Position numbers and translations under genes: made by a program. Below are positions 42,273 to 50,170 of a stretch of 64,000 nt of DNA, piece by piece. Numbering within the stretch: position 1 is the first letter of the stretch; each line of letters starts with the position of its first letter. Source of the stretch: Acidobacteriota bacterium (GTDB taxonomy: Bacteria; Acidobacteriota; Blastocatellia; HR10). The notes under the pieces were generated by a model. The model was given only the letters and a program-made list of their open reading frames with translations. It was not told where the DNA came from and ran no database searches. The stretch spans positions 62,001-126,000 of the forward strand of contig JAUQQC010000001.1 of NCBI GenBank assembly GCA_030550025.1, in the 5' to 3' direction.

Positions 42273-44036
42273 ATGGAGAAATTGACGATCGGTCACCTTC
42301 GCGAGACGCTCTCGGGGCGACGAGTCTTCGTGCGCATCGATGGCGATGTGCCTCGGCGGGAAGAGACCGGGGAGATCGCCGATGAGTTCAAGCTCCGGCA
42401 GGTGGTGCCGACGCTTCAGTTCCTGATTCAGGCGGGGGCGCGCGTGGTGATCGGCACGCATTGGGGGCAGCCGGAGGGCAAGGTGGTCGCTTCCTGGCGT
42501 GTGGATCCGATCGCCGAACGCTTGAGTCGTCTCTTGGGACGACCCGTTCGTAAGGTGAACGATTGCGTGGGGCGAGAGGTCGAACGTCTTGTGGATGAGT
42601 TAAAGCCGGGTGAGGTCCTGATGGTGGAGAACCTTCGCTTCTATGCGGAGGAAGATTTGGATGATGCCGCCTTCGCCCGTCAGTTGGCCGATCTGGCCGA
42701 TGTGTATTGCAACGATGCCTTTGGGCTGGCTCATCGCGGGCAAGCCTCGACCGTCGGGATCACGCGCTATGTGACGCCGGCGGCAGCCGGCTTGCTTATG
42801 GAGCGCGAACTGCTCATGCTGGAGGCCGTCTTGAAGAACCCGCAGAAGCCGTTCTTGGCGGTCGTCGCCGGCTCGCGCCTGGAGGAGAAGTTGCCCGTCT
42901 TAGAGAATCTCTTGCCTCGCGTGGATCGACTCTTCCTCGGAGGAGCGCTCTGTTTCACCTTCCTCAAGGCGCAGGGATATGAGGTCGGGCGGTCTCCGGT
43001 GAACGCGGCTTTCCTTAAGCTCGCCGAAGATTTTCTCAAGCGGGCGGAGTATGTGCTTGGGAGCCGAGGAGAGATCTATCCGACGGGGCTCGTCTTTCCC
43101 TCGGATTTCGTCGTCGTCGAGGCGGAGGCGTTGGAGCGCGCGCACGGCGATCCGGAGAAGATCGCCGCTCTCCCGCGTCAGGTCGTCGTGGCCTCGGAGA
43201 TCCCGGCCTATGCGGTGGCTGTGGACATCGGGCCGATGACGATCAGCCATCTCGTGGAACTTTTCGATTGGGCGCGCACGATCTTCTGGAATGGACCGCT
43301 TGGGCGATGGGAATGGGCGCCCTTCGCTGAAGGGACGCGCGCGGTGGCCGAGTATGTGACCGAGCGCGTTCCGGCCGAGCGGAAGGACATCCTCATTTGC
43401 GGGGATAGCTTGACGCAAGCCATTCGGCACTTTGGCCTTCCGGTCGAGCGAATTCGTCACTTGAGCACCGGGGGGGAATCGGCGTTGAAATATTTGGCGG
43501 GGATGCCGCTGCCGGCGGTCGTGGCCTTGAACGAACGAGAGCAACCCTCACGCGCGCTCTCGCCGCGGCGCATCCTCGTCCCTGTGGATGGATCACCGAA
43601 TGCGCGATTGGCGGTCCAACGGGTGAGTCAATTGCTCGACGCCGCGCGGGCGGAGATTACGCTTCTCTATGTCGCTCCACTCTCTCGGATCGAACGCAGC
43701 ACGTATGTCAGCCCGGAGCGGGAAGCCGAGTGGCGGGCGGCGCATCAGTTGGAAGCTGAACGAATCTTCGCCGAGGCCAATGCCGAGTTGGCGCGACAGG
43801 GATTGACCTCCCATCGGCAACTGATGGTGCTGGGTGATCCCGCCGAGGAGATCCTCAAGCTCGCCGATCAAATTCCCGCTGATTTGATCGTCATGGGCGC
43901 GCGCGGACGGACGGGGATCTTTCGATTCCTCATGGGGAGCGTCAGCCGCAAGGTCCTGGATCATGCGAAGTGCCCTGTCTTGCTCGTGCGCGTGCCCGAT
44001 GAGGAATTGGTGAAGGCGGGATTGATGGAAGCGTGA
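42273..44036 (+). CDS. Diverged phosphoglycerate kinase fused to a universal stress domain
   Basis: Residues ~1-420 follow the PGK fold: MVENLRF, CNDAFGLAHRGQAS, FLGGALCFTFLKAQGYEVG, VDIGPMTISH, IFWNGPLGRWEWAPFAEGT and HLSTGGESALKYLAG. Several key positions differ from canonical PGK. RVDxNVP reads RIDGDVP, HLGRP reads HWGQP, GGAKVxDK reads AGSRLEEK (Lys to Arg), and GGGDT reads CGDSL. Residues ~431-580 are a complete universal stress domain (RRILVPVDGSPNARLAV, GARGRTGIFRFLMGSVSRKV, CPVLLVRVP). The 587-residue fusion may be a stress- or ATP-regulated PGK, or a non-catalytic paralogue. It follows rpsT. Confidence 0.85.
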   Translation: MEKLTIGHLRETLSGRRVFVRIDGDVPRREETGEIADEFKLRQVVPTLQFLIQAGARVVIGTHWGQPEGKVVASWRVDPIAERLSRLLGRPVRKVNDCVGREVERLVDELKPGEVLMVENLRFYAEEDLDDAAFARQLADLADVYCNDAFGLAHRGQASTVGITRYVTPAAAGLLMERELLMLEAVLKNPQKPFLAVVAGSRLEEKLPVLENLLPRVDRLFLGGALCFTFLKAQGYEVGRSPVNAAFLKLAEDFLKRAEYVLGSRGEIYPTGLVFPSDFVVVEAEALERAHGDPEKIAALPRQVVVASEIPAYAVAVDIGPMTISHLVELFDWARTIFWNGPLGRWEWAPFAEGTRAVAEYVTERVPAERKDILICGDSLTQAIRHFGLPVERIRHLSTGGESALKYLAGMPLPAVVALNEREQPSRALSPRRILVPVDGSPNARLAVQRVSQLLDAARAEITLLYVAPLSRIERSTYVSPEREAEWRAAHQLEAERIFAEANAELARQGLTSHRQLMVLGDPAEEILKLADQIPADLIVMGARGRTGIFRFLMGSVSRKVLDHAKCPVLLVRVPDEELVKAGLMEA

Positions 44037-44037
44037 C

Positions 44038-45087
44038 TCACGGGAGGATGCGGATGCGCCCGGCTGCTCCGGCGGTGATCTCTCCGATGACAGCGGCCTG
44101 CGTGTGACTCTCCTCGAGCGCCCCGCAGAGTGCGTCCACTTTCCCCGGAGGGACGGCAATCAAAAGGCCCCCGGATGTCTGCGCATCGCAGAGGATGAGC
44201 TGCGCTTCTTCGGAGATCCTCGGATCCCACTCCACGAATTGGGTGAGGTACGCATGATTGGCGAGCGTGCCGCCGGGGACGATGCGCTCAGCGACCAGCT
44301 CCCACGCGGCCGCGAGCACGGGGACGCGTGAGAGCCGGAGCGTCGCGCTCACGCCACTGGCCAGGAGCATGTTGCGGAGGTGGCCGAGCAATCCGTATCC
44401 GGTGACGTCAGTGGCGGCGCGCACGCCGATCCGACGCATGGCGTGCGCCGCTGCGCGATTGAGCGTCGTCATGACGCGGATGGCTTCGGCTTCGATCTCG
44501 GGCGAGACTCGCTGGCGTTTAATGCCCGTCGTGATGATCCCCAAGCCGAGTGGTTTCGTCAGGACCAACCGATCGCCCGGACGCGCGCTCGAATTCGGAA
44601 TGATCTCCTCCGGGCGCGCGATGCCGATCACGGCCAGACCATATTTGGGTTCGAGATCATCCACGGTATGTCCGCCGAGGATCACGACGCCGGCCTCGCG
44701 CGCCTTGTCCGCGCCGCCGCGCAGGATCTCGTTCAGCAGATGGAGCGGGAGTTTCTTGGCCGGGAATCCGACGAGATTGAGCGCCAGAAGCGGGTCAATG
44801 CCTTTGGCGTAGAGATCACTGAGCGCATTGGCGACGGCGATCTGTCCGAAGGCGTACGGATCGTCCACGACAGGGGTGAAGAAATCCGTCGTGAAGGCGA
44901 GAGCCGTTTGCTCATCGAGTAAGTAAACGCCCACATCGTCGGCGTCCTTGGCGCCGATGAGCACGCGCGGATCTTCCACCGGAGCCCATGCGCTGAGGAC
45001 CTCGACCAGGTCCTTCTGACTCAGCTTACACGCTCAACCGGCCCCGTGGCTGAACTGTGTCAGCCGAATGCGTTCGGTCTCGGCCAT
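44038..45087 (-). CDS. selD: Selenide, water dikinase - selenoprotein with in-frame UGA
   Basis: SelD makes selenophosphate from selenide and ATP, the Se donor for selenocysteine synthesis. The frame from 44979 to 44038 codes the typical body (TTDFFTPVVDDPYAFGQIAV, GGHTVDDLEPKYGLAVIGIA) but lacks the N-terminus. Upstream on the minus strand the same frame reads M-AETERIRLTQFSHGAG, then TGA at 45036-45034, then ACKLSQKDLVEVL, and joins the body. This aligns exactly with E. coli SelD (RLTQYSHGAG-C-GCKISPK): the UGA is at catalytic Cys17. Full length is 349 residues from ATG 45087, preceded by AGGAGAAG. A SECIS-like hairpin follows the UGA. Confidence 0.93.
44992..45036 (-). other. SECIS-like element just after the selD UGA
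   Basis: Minus strand, beginning at the UGA (45036). An outer helix pairs 45025-45021 (GCTGA) with 44996-44992 (TCAGC). An inner helix pairs 45013-45008 (GGACCT) with 45002-44997 (AGGTCC). The apical loop is GGTCG (45007-45003) and a 7-base bulge sits on the 5' side. The GGU in the loop and its distance of about 26 bases from the UGA fit bacterial SECIS elements such as that of fdhF. Confidence 0.75.
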
Positions 45088-45142
45088 CTCGTTCTTCTCC
45101 TGATGGAGCACGGTCCATACTACGGCACATCAGGAGATCTCG

Positions 45143-45958
45143 TCAACATGGGGGGGATGAACGAAAAGGCGCTTCTGACGCCTTCTGGGTTGTCGCCCCT
45201 TCGACATCGAGGGACGCATATCGTCCCAGCCACTCGTTCATCCGGATACGAAGCAGATCCAGCACCATGCGCCAGGCATCGCGTACCATTCGGACCTTCG
45301 TTCCTTCGGCGTGGGCCCAGAGCACGGGCGTCTCCTGAAGGCGTAAGCCGCGTTTTCGCGCCAGGTAGAGGATCTCGACATCGAACCCGAACCCATGGAT
45401 CCGTTGGACCTGAAAGATGGGGTTCAGGGACGCGCGCCGATAGGCTTTGAAGCCACACTGCGTGTCCTTGAAGGGGAGTCCGGTGAGCACGCGCACGAAG
45501 AGGTTGAAGAGTCGTCCGGCCCACTGTCGCAGGCGCGATTGTGGCCTCAGGATGAATCGGCGGTCGAGGCCGCGCGAACCGAAGGCGACGTCCACCCCCT
45601 CGTTCTCGAGGAGCTGGAGCAGGCGTTCGGCTTCTGCGATGGGCGTCGAGAGATCGGCGTCGGTGAAGAGGACGATCTCTCCGCGCGCGTTCAAGAAGCC
45701 CCGGCGGACGCTGTAGCCTTTCCCGAAGTTTCGCGCGTTGCGCAACAGGCATACGCTCACGCGCTCGCTCCGCCAAGCGGCGACGAAGGCGCGGACGATC
45801 GCGGCCGTGGCATCGCGCGATCCGTCGTCTACGACGATGACCTCGCTCGAAAACGGTCGTTGCTCCAGATACCGCACGATCTCGCGCAGCGAGCGCTCGA
45901 TCCGATGGGCCTCATCGAAGGCCGGGACGACGACGGAGAGATATGGCCGCTGTTCCAT
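45143..45958 (-). CDS. Family 2 glycosyltransferase (dolichyl-phosphate glucosyltransferase-like)
   Basis: This 271-residue GT-A enzyme shows LSVVVPAFDEAHRIERSLRE, EVIVVDDGSRDATAAIVRAF, RNFGKGYSVRRGFLNARGEI, the DxD-type FTDADLSTPIAEAERLL, and the conserved TQCGFKAYRRASLNPIF. It resembles bacterial homologues of dolichyl-phosphate beta-glucosyltransferase, which glycosylate undecaprenyl phosphate. It lacks the C-terminal membrane helices of some relatives. Upstream, TTGATC (45998-45993) and CATACT (45974-45969) could form its promoter, with ATG only 10 bases past the -10 box. It is 55 bp before selD on the same strand. Confidence 0.88.
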   Translation of the reverse strand: MEQRPYLSVVVPAFDEAHRIERSLREIVRYLEQRPFSSEVIVVDDGSRDATAAIVRAFVAAWRSERVSVCLLRNARNFGKGYSVRRGFLNARGEIVLFTDADLSTPIAEAERLLQLLENEGVDVAFGSRGLDRRFILRPQSRLRQWAGRLFNLFVRVLTGLPFKDTQCGFKAYRRASLNPIFQVQRIHGFGFDVEILYLARKRGLRLQETPVLWAHAEGTKVRMVRDAWRMVLDLLRIRMNEWLGRYASLDVEGATTQKASEAPFRSSPPC

Positions 45959-46013
45959 GCGCTGAAAGAGTATGGCGCGCGCGCGCTTTGGCGATCAAGG
46001 AGCGCGTGGCTTC

Positions 46014-46042
46014 TTGTCAGCGCGAGGGGTATTCGTTATGAT
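46014..46042 (+). promoter_or_regulatory. Promoter of the plsY-gpsA-smpB-pepA operon
   Basis: TTGTCA (46014-46019), 17 bp, TATGAT (46037-46042), 25 bp before the plsY ATG at 46068, with GGAAGGGGGAAG as ribosome site. Confidence 0.65.
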
Positions 46043-46067
46043 TTTCCTTTCACGGAAGGGGGAAGCG

Positions 46068-46703
46068 ATGCTCATACGTTCCATGCTCGGCATGATCGGC
46101 GCGTATCTTCTCGGCTCGATCCCGTTCGGCTACCTGCTGGTCAAGTACGTCTTCACGGATCGCATAGATGTGCGGACGATCGGAAGTCGAAGCATTGGGG
46201 CGACGAACGTGAGTCGGATCGCGGGGGCGAAAGGGGGGATCCTCACGGGACTGTTGGACATCGGGAAGGGGATGGCAGCTGTCGTGTTCGCAGGGAAGCT
46301 GACGGCGAACGATCCCTGGTGGATGGGGATGGCGGTGGTGTTGGCGGTCGCCGGACATATCTTTCCGGTGTGGATCGGGTTCCGAGGGGGGAAGGGCGTA
46401 GCGACAGGGGCAGGGGGGTATCTGCTCCTCTCCCCATTGGCCGTGCTTTCGGGTCTGGTGCTCTGGGCGGTGATCGTATATGCGAAGCGGTATGTCTCGC
46501 TCGGCTCCATCTTCGCGACGGCCTCCATCCCCTTTTGGATTTGGTTCTGGGGGGAGAGGGTCTTCCGCCATTCACAGCAGGAGGTTCAACCCCTTGTCGT
46601 GACCGCCGCCGTGACCGGAGGCTTGATCATCTTCCGGCATCGGGAGAATATCCGGCGGCTGTTGGCCGGGACAGAGCGCAAGCTTGGGGCCCGCATGTCA
46701 TGA
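46068..46703 (+). CDS. plsY: Acyl-phosphate glycerol-3-phosphate acyltransferase
   Basis: PlsY moves an acyl chain from acyl phosphate to glycerol 3-phosphate in phospholipid synthesis at the inner membrane. The 211 residues show several hydrophobic segments and the three PlsY motifs: GSIPFGYLLVKYV, RSIGATNVSRIAG and WIGFRGGKGVATGAGGYLLL, with LDIGKGMAAV between. ATG 46068 agrees with the family start. The earlier frame from 45972 crosses the promoter. Its stop overlaps the gpsA start (ATGA), linking the enzyme to the maker of its substrate. Confidence 0.93.
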   Translation: MLIRSMLGMIGAYLLGSIPFGYLLVKYVFTDRIDVRTIGSRSIGATNVSRIAGAKGGILTGLLDIGKGMAAVVFAGKLTANDPWWMGMAVVLAVAGHIFPVWIGFRGGKGVATGAGGYLLLSPLAVLSGLVLWAVIVYAKRYVSLGSIFATASIPFWIWFWGERVFRHSQQEVQPLVVTAAVTGGLIIFRHRENIRRLLAGTERKLGARMS

Positions 46704-47713
46704 GCGAAGGCATTCACCGCATAGCGATCATCGGCGCCGGAAGTTGGGGGACGGCCCTCTCGGTCTTAGCGGCGAAGCGGGGTCACGTCGTCACGCTCTG
46801 GAGCCATGAGCCGGAAGTCGCCGAGGCGATCCGCAAGCAGCGGGAGAATTCGGTGTATCTGCCGGGAGTGCTCCTCCCTTCGAACGTGCGGGCGACGACG
46901 TCGCTCGAGGAGGCGTTGGACGGTGCGGATGTGGTGATCACAGCCGTTCCCTCGCACGTTTGTCGTCCGATGTACGAGCGCATGCGTCCGTGGTTGCATC
47001 CTCGGCTCATCTTCGTGAGTGCGACCAAAGGCCTCGAGGTGGAGACGCAAATGCGGATGTCGGAAGTCTTGCGCGAGGTCCTGCGCGATCAGTTCGAGCC
47101 GCGCGTCGTCGTGCTCTCCGGTCCGAGCTTCGCGCAAGAGGTCGCGCGTGGGGATCCCACGGCCGTTGTCGCCGCCTCGTATCCATTGGAGTACAGCCAA
47201 TTGGTGCAGCGGTTGCTCTCCGGTCCCTCGTTTCGGATTTATACGAGCCCCGATGTCGTAGGCGTGGAGATCGGGGGAGCCGTGAAGAACATCATCGCGA
47301 TTGGCGCCGGCGTGGTCACGGGCTTGGGCTGGGGGAGCAATAGCGTCGCGGCTCTCATCACGCGGGGCTTGGCGGAGATGACGCGTTTGGTCGTCGCGCT
47401 GGGTGGGCGCGCCGAGACGATGGCCGGGCTGGCGGGCGTGGGCGATCTGGTGCTCACGTGCACGGGGCAGCTCTCGCGCAATCGGCAGGTCGGCATCGAA
47501 TTGGGGCGCGGACGGACGTTGTCGGACATCCTCGCGGGCATGCGTCAGGTGGCTGAAGGCGTGCGGACGACGCGCGCCGTCTATCGCCTCAGTCAACGGC
47601 TCGGGGTGGAGATGCCGATCACCGCGAGCATCCACGCCTTGCTCTACGAGGGGCGCGATCCGCGCGACGTCGCCGCAGCCCTCATGGAACGCCCCCTCAA
47701 GCGGGAGATCTGA
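46700..47713 (+). CDS. gpsA: Glycerol-3-phosphate dehydrogenase [NAD(P)+]
   Basis: GpsA reduces dihydroxyacetone phosphate to glycerol 3-phosphate, the PlsY acceptor. The 337 residues begin MSEGIHRIAIIGAGSWGTAL with the dinucleotide fingerprint. They continue with VVITAVPSHVCRPMYERM, LSGPSFAQEVARGDPTAVVA, the catalytic Lys region GGAVKNIIAIGAGVVTGLGW, and LAGVGDLVLTCTGQLSRNRQ. ATG 46700 overlaps the plsY stop. A much longer open frame reaches back to 45395 over the antisense of the glycosyltransferase, and that part is not coding. smpB follows after 10 bp. Confidence 0.96.
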   Translation: MSEGIHRIAIIGAGSWGTALSVLAAKRGHVVTLWSHEPEVAEAIRKQRENSVYLPGVLLPSNVRATTSLEEALDGADVVITAVPSHVCRPMYERMRPWLHPRLIFVSATKGLEVETQMRMSEVLREVLRDQFEPRVVVLSGPSFAQEVARGDPTAVVAASYPLEYSQLVQRLLSGPSFRIYTSPDVVGVEIGGAVKNIIAIGAGVVTGLGWGSNSVAALITRGLAEMTRLVVALGGRAETMAGLAGVGDLVLTCTGQLSRNRQVGIELGRGRTLSDILAGMRQVAEGVRTTRAVYRLSQRLGVEMPITASIHALLYEGRDPRDVAAALMERPLKREI

Positions 47714-47723
47714 GAGAGGGACC

Positions 47724-48182
47724 ATGACGACCGAGAGGACCATCGCCACGAATCGGCGGGCTTATCACGACTACGATCTGCTGGAGACCTACGAGTGCGG
47801 CGCGGTGCTCTCGGGGACGGAGGTGAAATCCATTCGCCAGGGGCGAATCAACTTGAAGGACGCCTATGCTCTCATTCGTAACGGCGAGGTGTGGTTGGTC
47901 AATGCGCACATCAGCCCGTATCCGCATGGCGGGCGGCTCAACCATGATCCGACGCGCACGCGCAAGCTGCTTTTGCACAAGTCGGAGATCATGCGCTTGA
48001 TGGGGAAAGTGCAAGAGAAAGGGCTCACGCTCATCCCAACCCGTTGTTATCTGAAGAACGGGCGGGTGAAGTTCGAGATCGCGCTGGCGCGCGGACGCAA
48101 GCAATACGATAAGCGCGAGGCCGCGCGTCGTAAGGCCATCGAGCGCGAGACGGAGGCCATTTTGAAAGCATTCCGGAGGTGA
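47724..48182 (+). CDS. smpB: SsrA-binding protein SmpB
   Basis: SmpB binds tmRNA and brings it to stalled ribosomes. The 152 residues show IATNRRAYHDYDLLETYECG, VLSGTEVKSIRQGRINLKDA, NAHISPYPHGGRLNHDPTRT, RKLLLHKSEIMRLMGKVQEK and the basic tail GRKQYDKREAARRKAIERET. The tmRNA gene itself is not in the window. It lies between gpsA and pepA with 10 bp and 1 bp gaps, so it is co-transcribed with plsY. Confidence 0.97.
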   Translation: MTTERTIATNRRAYHDYDLLETYECGAVLSGTEVKSIRQGRINLKDAYALIRNGEVWLVNAHISPYPHGGRLNHDPTRTRKLLLHKSEIMRLMGKVQEKGLTLIPTRCYLKNGRVKFEIALARGRKQYDKREAARRKAIERETEAILKAFRR

Positions 48183-48183
48183 T

Positions 48184-49704
48184 ATGCGCATTAAGCCGGA
48201 CTTTCGGAAGTTCCCGGAGGTGGATGCCGAGGCGTTGTGCGTCAGCCTCTTCGAGGGGGAAGGTCTCGAAGACGCGCTGCTCCGCGAGCTGGATCAGCGA
48301 TTGCGCGGCGTACTCGCCGCGGCGCTGACCTCCGGCGAAGTGAAGGGGAAATTCGGCGAAACGCTCTATGTGCCGACGATGGGCGCGTTGGCCACCTCAC
48401 GCGTCCTCTTCGTCGGCGCGGGGAAACGTTCCGAGTTCACTTTCGATACGATTCGCCAGGTGGCGGGCACGGCGGCGCGCTTCTTGCGTCAGCGGGGGAT
48501 TCGCTCCATGGCCATTCTGCATCGGTCCACGCTCGATCTGTGCAAGAGCGCGCAGGCGGCCGTCGAAGGCGTTCTGCTGGGTCTCTTCGATCCAGGCACG
48601 TACAAGACGCAGGAGAAAGAGGAGCGAACGATCGAGGAGGTGCGCCTGGTCGCCGAGGGCGAGTCGGAGGTGGAGCTGCAGCGCGGGATCGAACGCGGCA
48701 TGATCTTGGCCAAGGCGACGAATTTCGCGCGCAATCTCGTCAACGAGCCCTCGAGTGTGCTCACCCCCATGGAGATGGCACGTCGCGCGGAAGACATGGC
48801 CGCGCGATACGGATTGGACATCGAGGTGCTCGATGAAGCGCGGATGAAAGAGTTGGGCATGGGGGCGCTCTTGGGCGTCGCCCGGGGCAGCGATGAACCG
48901 GCGCGCTTGATCGTGCTGCGCTACCTCCCTGAGGGGGATGAGGTTCTCCTGAGTCGCCTGCCGACGATCGCTTTGCTCGGCAAGGGGATCACGTTCGACT
49001 CCGGGGGCATCTCGCTCAAGCCGGCCGAGGGGATGGAGCAGATGAAGTACGACATGGCTGGCGGCGCGGCTGTGCTCGGTGCGCTGCGGGCGATCGCGCA
49101 ATTGCGGCCGAGGATTAAGGTGTTGGGGCTTGTGCCCGCAACCGAGAACATGCCCAGCGGACGCGCGCAGAAGCCAGGCGACATCGTCCGTACGATGAGC
49201 GGCAAGACGGTCGAGGTGATCAACACCGATGCGGAGGGGCGACTCATCCTGGCGGACACGATCACGTACGCGCGTCAACTCGGCGCGCAGAGAATCGTTG
49301 ACGTGGCGACGCTCACGGGAGCGTGCGTCGTGGCACTCGGTTCCGTCTACGCCGCCATCTTCGGGAACGATCAGTCGCTCGTCGAACGAGTGATCGCGGC
49401 CGGACGCGAGGCGGGCGAGAAGCTCTGGCCCATGCCGCTGGATCCCGAATATCGGGAGCAGCTCAAGAGCCAGATCGCCGATCTCAAGAACGTCGGCGGG
49501 CGCAAGGCCGGAGCCATCACGGCGGCCTATTTCTTGAAGGAGTTCGCCGAGGAGACGCCATGGGCGCACTTGGATATTGCGGGAACGGCGTGGCTCGAAG
49601 AGAGCAAACCCTATCTGGCGAGCGGACCGACGGGCATGGGGGTGCGGACGCTCGCGTACTTCGTCTGCCAAGAGGCCGAGGGGGGATCGGCCGAGCGTTC
49701 CTGA
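48184..49704 (+). CDS. pepA: Leucyl (cytosol) aminopeptidase, M17
   Basis: This M17 aminopeptidase removes N-terminal residues with two metal ions in a hexamer. The 506 residues show KATNFARNLVNEPSSVLTP, the metal-binding ALLGKGITFDSGGISLKPAE, MKYDMAGGAAVLGALRAI, the family signature NTDAEGRLILADTITYARQL and GPTGMGVRTLAYF at the end. In some bacteria PepA also binds DNA in recombination and regulation, which cannot be judged here. ATG 48184 lies 1 bp after smpB with GGAGGTGAT at the junction. Confidence 0.95.
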   Translation: MRIKPDFRKFPEVDAEALCVSLFEGEGLEDALLRELDQRLRGVLAAALTSGEVKGKFGETLYVPTMGALATSRVLFVGAGKRSEFTFDTIRQVAGTAARFLRQRGIRSMAILHRSTLDLCKSAQAAVEGVLLGLFDPGTYKTQEKEERTIEEVRLVAEGESEVELQRGIERGMILAKATNFARNLVNEPSSVLTPMEMARRAEDMAARYGLDIEVLDEARMKELGMGALLGVARGSDEPARLIVLRYLPEGDEVLLSRLPTIALLGKGITFDSGGISLKPAEGMEQMKYDMAGGAAVLGALRAIAQLRPRIKVLGLVPATENMPSGRAQKPGDIVRTMSGKTVEVINTDAEGRLILADTITYARQLGAQRIVDVATLTGACVVALGSVYAAIFGNDQSLVERVIAAGREAGEKLWPMPLDPEYREQLKSQIADLKNVGGRKAGAITAAYFLKEFAEETPWAHLDIAGTAWLEESKPYLASGPTGMGVRTLAYFVCQEAEGGSAERS

Positions 49705-49757
49705 CGGGCGGGCTCCCTTTGGCGGCAACGTGAACTTTTCAAGGGAGGAGAGGAGGT

Positions 49758-50117
49758 ATGGCGACGGTGGTGAAAACGCGGCGCGAGATGAAGAAGGCGT
49801 GGATTCGGGCGAACCCGGAGAAGTATCAGGAGCAGAAGCGGCGGTGGCGAGAGCGTCGCCGCGAGCGATTGGCCAGCGGACGCTTGCTCCTCTCTCCGGA
49901 ACAACGCGAGGGGAAGGTGCTGGTCGCGCGCCTGCGCTTTCGGAATGGGCAGAATCCTCACGCTATGGTCGAGGAGTTCATGAAGCAATACGGGAAGGCG
50001 GGCATCTATTATGCCCTCGGACCGGTCACCAACAGCCAATTTCGGGCCATCCTCATCTACGCCGATCCGAAAGCGGCCGAACGGGTCAAACGGTTGAAAG
50101 CGGCGAAGAAGGGCTGA
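49758..50117 (+). CDS. Small basic protein of unknown function
   Basis: The 119-residue product has a very basic N-terminus (NPEKYQEQKRRWRERRRERL), then a compact segment (VLVARLRFRNGQNPHAMVEE, IYYALGPVTNSQFRAILIYA) and a Lys-rich tail. The charge suggests nucleic-acid or ribosome binding, but I do not recognise a family. The first segment recalls the basic helices before some HNH nucleases, but no HNH residues follow. It has a strong ribosome site (GGAGGAGAGGAGGT) and lies in the plsY-bioY gene run. Confidence 0.7.
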   Translation: MATVVKTRREMKKAWIRANPEKYQEQKRRWRERRRERLASGRLLLSPEQREGKVLVARLRFRNGQNPHAMVEEFMKQYGKAGIYYALGPVTNSQFRAILIYADPKAAERVKRLKAAKKG

Positions 50118-50170
50118 GCGTCCGAGAGAGCGACCTGGCCTGTGAGGGATGATCTGGTGAGAGCGTGTCC

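Noticed and set aside
44038-44979. A shorter selD of 313 residues starting with a GTG at 44979
   Set aside because: It lacks the conserved N-terminal RLTQxSHGAG region and the active-site residue, which are present in frame upstream across a UGA.
45395-46699. A 435-residue N-terminal extension of GpsA (open frame to 47713)
   Set aside because: It lies antisense to the glycosyltransferase and over plsY in another frame. GpsA homology begins exactly at ATG 46700.
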